Below, piece by piece: positions 5,579 through 8,009 of a stretch of 8,009 nucleotides of DNA. Within the stretch, counting starts at the first letter, position 1. Every line of letters begins with the position of its first letter. The stretch is from Methanothrix sp. Lineage in GTDB: Archaea > Halobacteriota > Methanosarcinia > Methanotrichales > Methanotrichaceae. The stretch is from assembly GCA_011620785.1 (NCBI GenBank), contig WOYM01000105.1, positions 1 through 8,009 of the forward strand, given 5' to 3'. Under the pieces are notes generated by a model. The model had not been told where the DNA came from and did no database searches. It was given only the letters and a program-made list of their open reading frames with translations. The translations under genes were made by a program, and so were the position numbers.

Positions 5579-6079
5579 TCAAGCGATATAAGAGACGCTG
5601 GACCGGTCGAATCCTTCTACCAGCTCGATTCCCTCATCATCCGCCTTCCATGATACATGGGGATAGGCGAGATGTTTGATGAATCCGGATGCTCTGGCGG
5701 CGATCTGCGTTGCCAGGTGCTCCTCGCCCAGGGCATCTCTGGTGATCTGATGGACCTTTTCCTGCACCTCTGTCTCATCCAGGTAGCCCAGGGAGTGTAT
5801 GTACTCGTGCAGAAGAACATGGAATGCGTAGGGCTTGTATAGCTCAGGGCGGGTCTCCATGATCCTATTCAATGGTATCTTATTCAGGACAATGACATTT
5901 GAGCCTGTGGTGAAAAAGCCTCCCAGGAAGCCATGGGGATCGTTTCCCAGGTTTGCCATGCCCAGCATCAGGCCGCCCCTTCGTTTGTTCATGCTCTCTT
6001 CAACCAGGGTCTTTACCACCTCAAATATGTCCGCCAGGGATTTTGCCTCATCCAGGCGGATCCTGTAATCAATCCTCAT
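5579..6079 (-). CDS. Small HExxH metalloprotease-like protein
   Basis: The 166-residue product contains HVLLHEYIHSLGYLDE, with the zinc-binding HExxH at His91, Glu92 and His95 followed by a GY-DE sequence on the same helix. A third ligand could be Glu102 or one of the residues in GEEHLATQIA further on; I cannot decide. The N-terminal 80 residues form an alpha-beta lead-in (LADIFEVVKTLVEE, then an MLGMANLG...GGFFTTGSNVIVLN strand region), as in minimal single-domain metallopeptidases. There is no signal peptide or membrane segment, so it should act in the cytoplasm. It lies between the DUF357 gene (ends at 6169) and the flavoprotein gene (starts at 5484), all on the same strand, but its own TATA box suggests separate transcription. 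ATG 6079 is the start; the ATG a few bases upstream runs into TGA after four codons. Substrate unknown. Confidence 0.8.
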   Translation of the reverse strand: MRIDYRIRLDEAKSLADIFEVVKTLVEESMNKRRGGLMLGMANLGNDPHGFLGGFFTTGSNVIVLNKIPLNRIMETRPELYKPYAFHVLLHEYIHSLGYLDETEVQEKVHQITRDALGEEHLATQIAARASGFIKHLAYPHVSWKADDEGIELVEGFDRSSVSYIA

Positions 6080-6104
6080 TTCAAGCCCATGTAGCTACGT
6101 CTAA

Positions 6105-6112
6105 GTATATAA
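6105..6112 (-). promoter_or_regulatory. TATA box of the HExxH protein gene
   Basis: TTATATAC on the minus strand is centred about 29 bp before ATG 6079, which places the transcription start almost at the start codon. There is no Shine-Dalgarno motif, so a leaderless transcript is likely. Confidence 0.6.
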
Positions 6113-6168
6113 TAGTAACCCGAAGTTAGTTTAAGCTCGAACAGGCTCATTCCATGAGAGGTCTTCGA

Positions 6169-6468
6169 TTAACCTATCAGAGGATCTTGATCAGAGATCT
6201 CTTCCGCTGGGCCCCTATGCAGGAGACTCTTCTCCAGGCCGATCTCCATCCAGGCCCAGGCCCAGATGACCGCCTCAAAGGCTCTGATCAGATCATTCTG
6301 TTTCAGAAAATAGTGAGAATCGGATAAATAAGAGGAAATGTTCTCCAGCATTCTCTCATCCCCGGATAGCTGGCCGAAGAGCGACTCTGCCTTCTCCTGC
6401 CACTTCACAGTCTCGTTTAAGAGATCCTCTTCCAGACTTCTCTCTTCACCTTTCAGGCCTTCAATCAT
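6169..6468 (-). CDS. DUF357-family protein
   Basis: The product (99 residues from ATG 6468; 102 from an in-frame TTG at 6477) is all-helical. It carries the signature of the archaeal DUF357 family, SDSHYFLKQNDLIRAFEAVI followed by WAWAWMEIGL. Members are short archaeal proteins that pack as helical bundles, with no settled function. The N-terminal 45 residues are charged and coiled-coil-like (GLKGEERSLEEDLLNE...KWQEKAESLF). GGTGA at 6478-6482, an archaeal ribosome binding site, lies nine bases before ATG 6468 but directly against the TTG, which decides for the ATG. It lies 58 bp after queC on the same strand and may share its transcript; any functional link to queC is unproven. Confidence 0.85.
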   Translation of the reverse strand: MIEGLKGEERSLEEDLLNETVKWQEKAESLFGQLSGDERMLENISSYLSDSHYFLKQNDLIRAFEAVIWAWAWMEIGLEKSLLHRGPAEEISDQDPLIG

Positions 6469-6526
6469 CTTATTCAATCACCGGCCAACGCAATCCGGCA
6501 AGATAAAGGGATTCAGATCGCTAGAA

Positions 6527-7219
6527 TTAATGGCTGTCCATCCCTATCAGCGGATCCCTGCAACCGCATAGGGCAAAGGCTTCCTCCCTCTCTATGCAAG
6601 TGGGACAGGAGCGGCAGGGCATAGCCCCTCCCTTGTAGCACGACCAGGTGAGCTCATAGGGAACCTGCAGCTCCAGCCCCATTCTCACGATATCCGCCTT
6701 GGTCATATGCACAAAGGGCGCTTGCAGCTCGACGGGATTCCAGGCTGTCCCCAGCCTTATTGCCGGCTTGAGAGCCTCTACGAACTCCGGCCGGCAGTCG
6801 GGATAGATCGTCTGGTCGTTCTTGTGGGCGGCGTAAAACAACTCCGGAATCTCATGGGCCTCTGCGTATCCTGCAGCCACGGAGAGCATGATCATATTCC
6901 TGTTTGGCACCACCGTCTGCCTGGCCGCCTCCTCGGTATAGTGGCAGCTGGGAACCTCCTTCTTGCCCAGAAGTGCACTCTCCCCCAGGAATGCCGCCAG
7001 AGTGGAGAGGTCGATGATCTGATGTGGGACATCGAGCCTGGAGGTGATGGCTATTGCGCAGTCTATCTCTTTTTTATGCTTCTGACCATAGTTGAAGGTG
7101 AGGGCATCTACCAGATAACCATCGGCCAGCAATTTGTAGAGCAATGTTGTCGAGTCCAGACCGCCGGATAGTATCAAAACCGCCTTCATTTCCCTCTTAA
7201 TTTTACTGGCATTCAACAT
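6527..7219 (-). CDS. queC: 7-cyano-7-deazaguanine (preQ0) synthase QueC
   Basis: QueC converts 7-carboxy-7-deazaguanine to preQ0 with ATP and ammonia. In archaea preQ0 is inserted into the tRNA D-loop by the archaeal TGT and becomes archaeosine. The 230-residue product has the PP-loop SGGLDSTT at residues 18-25 and the zinc cysteines C194, C202, C205 and C208 near the C terminus (SCYKGGAMPCRSCPTC). The expected middle motifs are also present (NYGQKH, VVPNRNMIMLSVAAGYAE, HKNDQTIYPDCR). Length is normal. The start at ATG 7219 adds ten residues before the usual MKAVLILSGG start. I chose it because AGGAGGGG at 7227-7234 is an excellent ribosome binding site for it, while ATG 7189 has only a poorly spaced AGAGG. 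Its first bases overlap the end of the upstream CNNM/CBS pseudogene. No queD or queE is visible in the window. Confidence 0.95.
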   Translation of the reverse strand: MLNASKIKREMKAVLILSGGLDSTTLLYKLLADGYLVDALTFNYGQKHKKEIDCAIAITSRLDVPHQIIDLSTLAAFLGESALLGKKEVPSCHYTEEAARQTVVPNRNMIMLSVAAGYAEAHEIPELFYAAHKNDQTIYPDCRPEFVEALKPAIRLGTAWNPVELQAPFVHMTKADIVRMGLELQVPYELTWSCYKGGAMPCRSCPTCIEREEAFALCGCRDPLIGMDSH

Positions 7220-7763
7220 AAAACTGCCCCTCCTGAGATCCTTATGAAGTCATCCACAGGCATCGTCCCATCCACCAGCCAGGAGCCATCGCTCCTGCGC
7301 AGGATCTGGGGTTCCCCCAGCTCATCGATATGGGGAATGTCTCCCACCAGCCCTTCCAGGAGGTCCACCAGTGCCACAATCCCCTGCACTGTGCCATACT
7401 CATCCAAGGACGATGGCCAGATGGATTCTGGAAACATGGTGTACGGCCCGCTGACGGTAGAAGACCCTCTCCATGATGTCCTGCTCATCCTCTTCGATCA
7501 CCCCGGCCACCGTTCCCTGCGGATAAGGTCGCGCCGCCGAAGGCCCCGATAAGTGTGGCCATTAAAGTTACCCCAGTCTGAACAGCGGAAAGAAACTGAT
7601 TGGAGTTGCTGATCAGCTCTAAAGCGACGGCAGCACCCTTATCTCCACTATCTGCCATCTGACGGAGCCTGGCCTTGCGCGAGGAGACAACTGCCATCTC
7701 CGCCATGGAGAAGGCGCCGTTGGCTAATATGAGAATTAGTATGATCAGAATCTCAATCAACAT
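7213..7763 (-). pseudogene. TlyC/CorC-type CNNM-CBS membrane protein, three broken pieces
   Basis: Whole relatives (hemolysin C/CorC-like transporters or regulators) have about 430 residues: a CNNM (DUF21) membrane domain, two CBS domains and a CorC_HlyC domain. Here three pieces remain. Piece A (7763 to about 7516) starts MLIEILIILILILANGAFSM and ends in AFGGATLSAG, the first part of CNNM. Piece B (about 7515-7405, another frame) reads GTVAGVIEEDEQDIMERVFY then RQRAVHHVSRIHLAIVL, joining the pre-CBS linker directly to the second CBS. Piece C (7404-7213, after one extra G at about 7404/7405) reads DEYGTVQGIVALVDLLEGLV and on to GSWLVDGTMPVDDF. Most of CNNM, the first CBS and the C-terminal end are lost. 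The ribosome binding site (AAAGGTA, 7772-7778) and ATG 7763 survive, and the frame of piece C ends seven bases into queC. Confidence 0.9.
7227..7234 (-). promoter_or_regulatory. Strong ribosome binding site of queC
   Basis: AGGAGGGG on the minus strand lies seven bases before ATG 7219, within the last codons of the CNNM/CBS pseudogene. It decides the queC start in favour of 7219 over 7189. It also suggests that queC can be translated independently of its broken upstream neighbour. Confidence 0.7.
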
Positions 7764-7870
7764 GAACTACTACCTTTGCAGGATGGTACGCCCGGTCTGT
7801 CTCCCAATTCATGCATTTCCCTGAGATTATGGGCCGTTTTCTCATTTTCATAAGACAGGATAATAAAGGT

Positions 7871-7879
7871 TATTTATAG
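7871..7879 (-). promoter_or_regulatory. Probable TATA box of the pseudogene-queC transcript
   Basis: CTATAAATA on the minus strand would place the transcription start near 7849, giving a leader of about 85 nt to ATG 7763. No better TATA box is visible between 7763 and queC, so this is the likely promoter for queC too. The remaining bases 7764-8009 contain no gene that I can support. Confidence 0.45.
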
Positions 7880-7950
7880 CTTCCCTGAACGGAGAGCAGA
7901 GGCACTGAAGGTAGTCACGTTATTTGAATATTGAGGATCAATATAATAAT

Positions 7951-7980
7951 TAAAAAAGAAATATAAAAAGAAAAGAAAAG
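7951..7980 (-). terminator. T-rich terminator of a gene beyond the right edge
   Basis: Read on the minus strand the bases are repeated runs of four to six T broken by C or A, typical of archaeal termination. The last bases of the window on this strand can be read as ...ADLK followed by TAA, which may be the C terminus of a gene lying outside the window. Four codons are too few to name it. Confidence 0.4.
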
Positions 7981-8009
7981 CGAACTATAGATTTACTTCA
8001 AATCGGCGG

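Noticed and set aside
6169..6560. Shared DPLIG peptide near the ends of the DUF357 and QueC proteins
   Set aside because: About 13 of 14 bases match at the two gene ends, but the match is too short to claim a duplication; chance is likely.
6707..7171. 154-codon plus-strand frame
   Set aside because: It is the antisense of queC and has no features of its own.
1..8009. CRISPR array, tRNA, rRNA or intact insertion sequence
   Set aside because: I found no regularly spaced repeats, no tRNA-like cloverleaf and no transposase with matching terminal repeats in the window.

Overview
The window looks like chromosomal DNA of a methanogenic archaeon. The evidence is a DUF357-family gene (an archaeal family), A/T-rich TATA boxes 25-35 bp before start codons without Shine-Dalgarno (SD) motifs, GGTGA/AGGAGG-type SD motifs elsewhere, oligo-T terminators, and a queC gene of the archaeosine type. 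Overall style and roughly 50% G+C suggest a Methanothrix (Methanosaeta)-like Methanosarcinales member; this is inference, as there is no marker gene.

Left part (1-2300, + strand, A/T-richer, accessory in character). It starts with a broken winged-helix-like gene (106-377). A small secreted protein built from two 85-residue copies of one domain follows (581-1210), then a basic 59-62 residue protein (about 1251-1439). Next comes a toxin-antitoxin pair: a 50-residue antitoxin (1466-1618) whose stop overlaps the start of a MazF/PemK-type toxin (1618-1947). The gene-free stretch 1948-2304 holds two G/C-rich hairpins with a related CCCCGC core, a third inverted repeat and an oligo-T terminator for the minus-strand genes.

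Middle part (2305-5523, - strand). A two-gene operon with an ATGA overlap encodes a pyridine-nucleotide disulfide oxidoreductase (mycothione reductase/dihydrolipoamide dehydrogenase/MerA superfamily) and a radical SAM protein with extra C-terminal cysteines. Downstream lie a decayed reading frame and a pirin gene that has lost its N-terminal cupin half.

Right part (5579-8009, - strand). In transcription order there is a TlyC/CorC-type (CNNM + CBS) membrane protein gene reduced to three out-of-frame pieces, then queC (preQ0 synthase), whose SD and start lie inside the end of that pseudogene, then a DUF357 gene. A small HExxH metalloprotease-like gene with its own promoter follows. The last bases of a further minus-strand gene may touch the right edge.

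The main theme is a few intact housekeeping or redox genes among several decaying ones (three or four pseudogenes in 8 kb). The most interesting items are the short antitoxin partner, the flavin reductase-radical SAM operon of unknown substrate, and the pseudogene that may still carry the promoter and translational coupling for queC. No CRISPR array, tRNA, rRNA or intact insertion sequence was seen.
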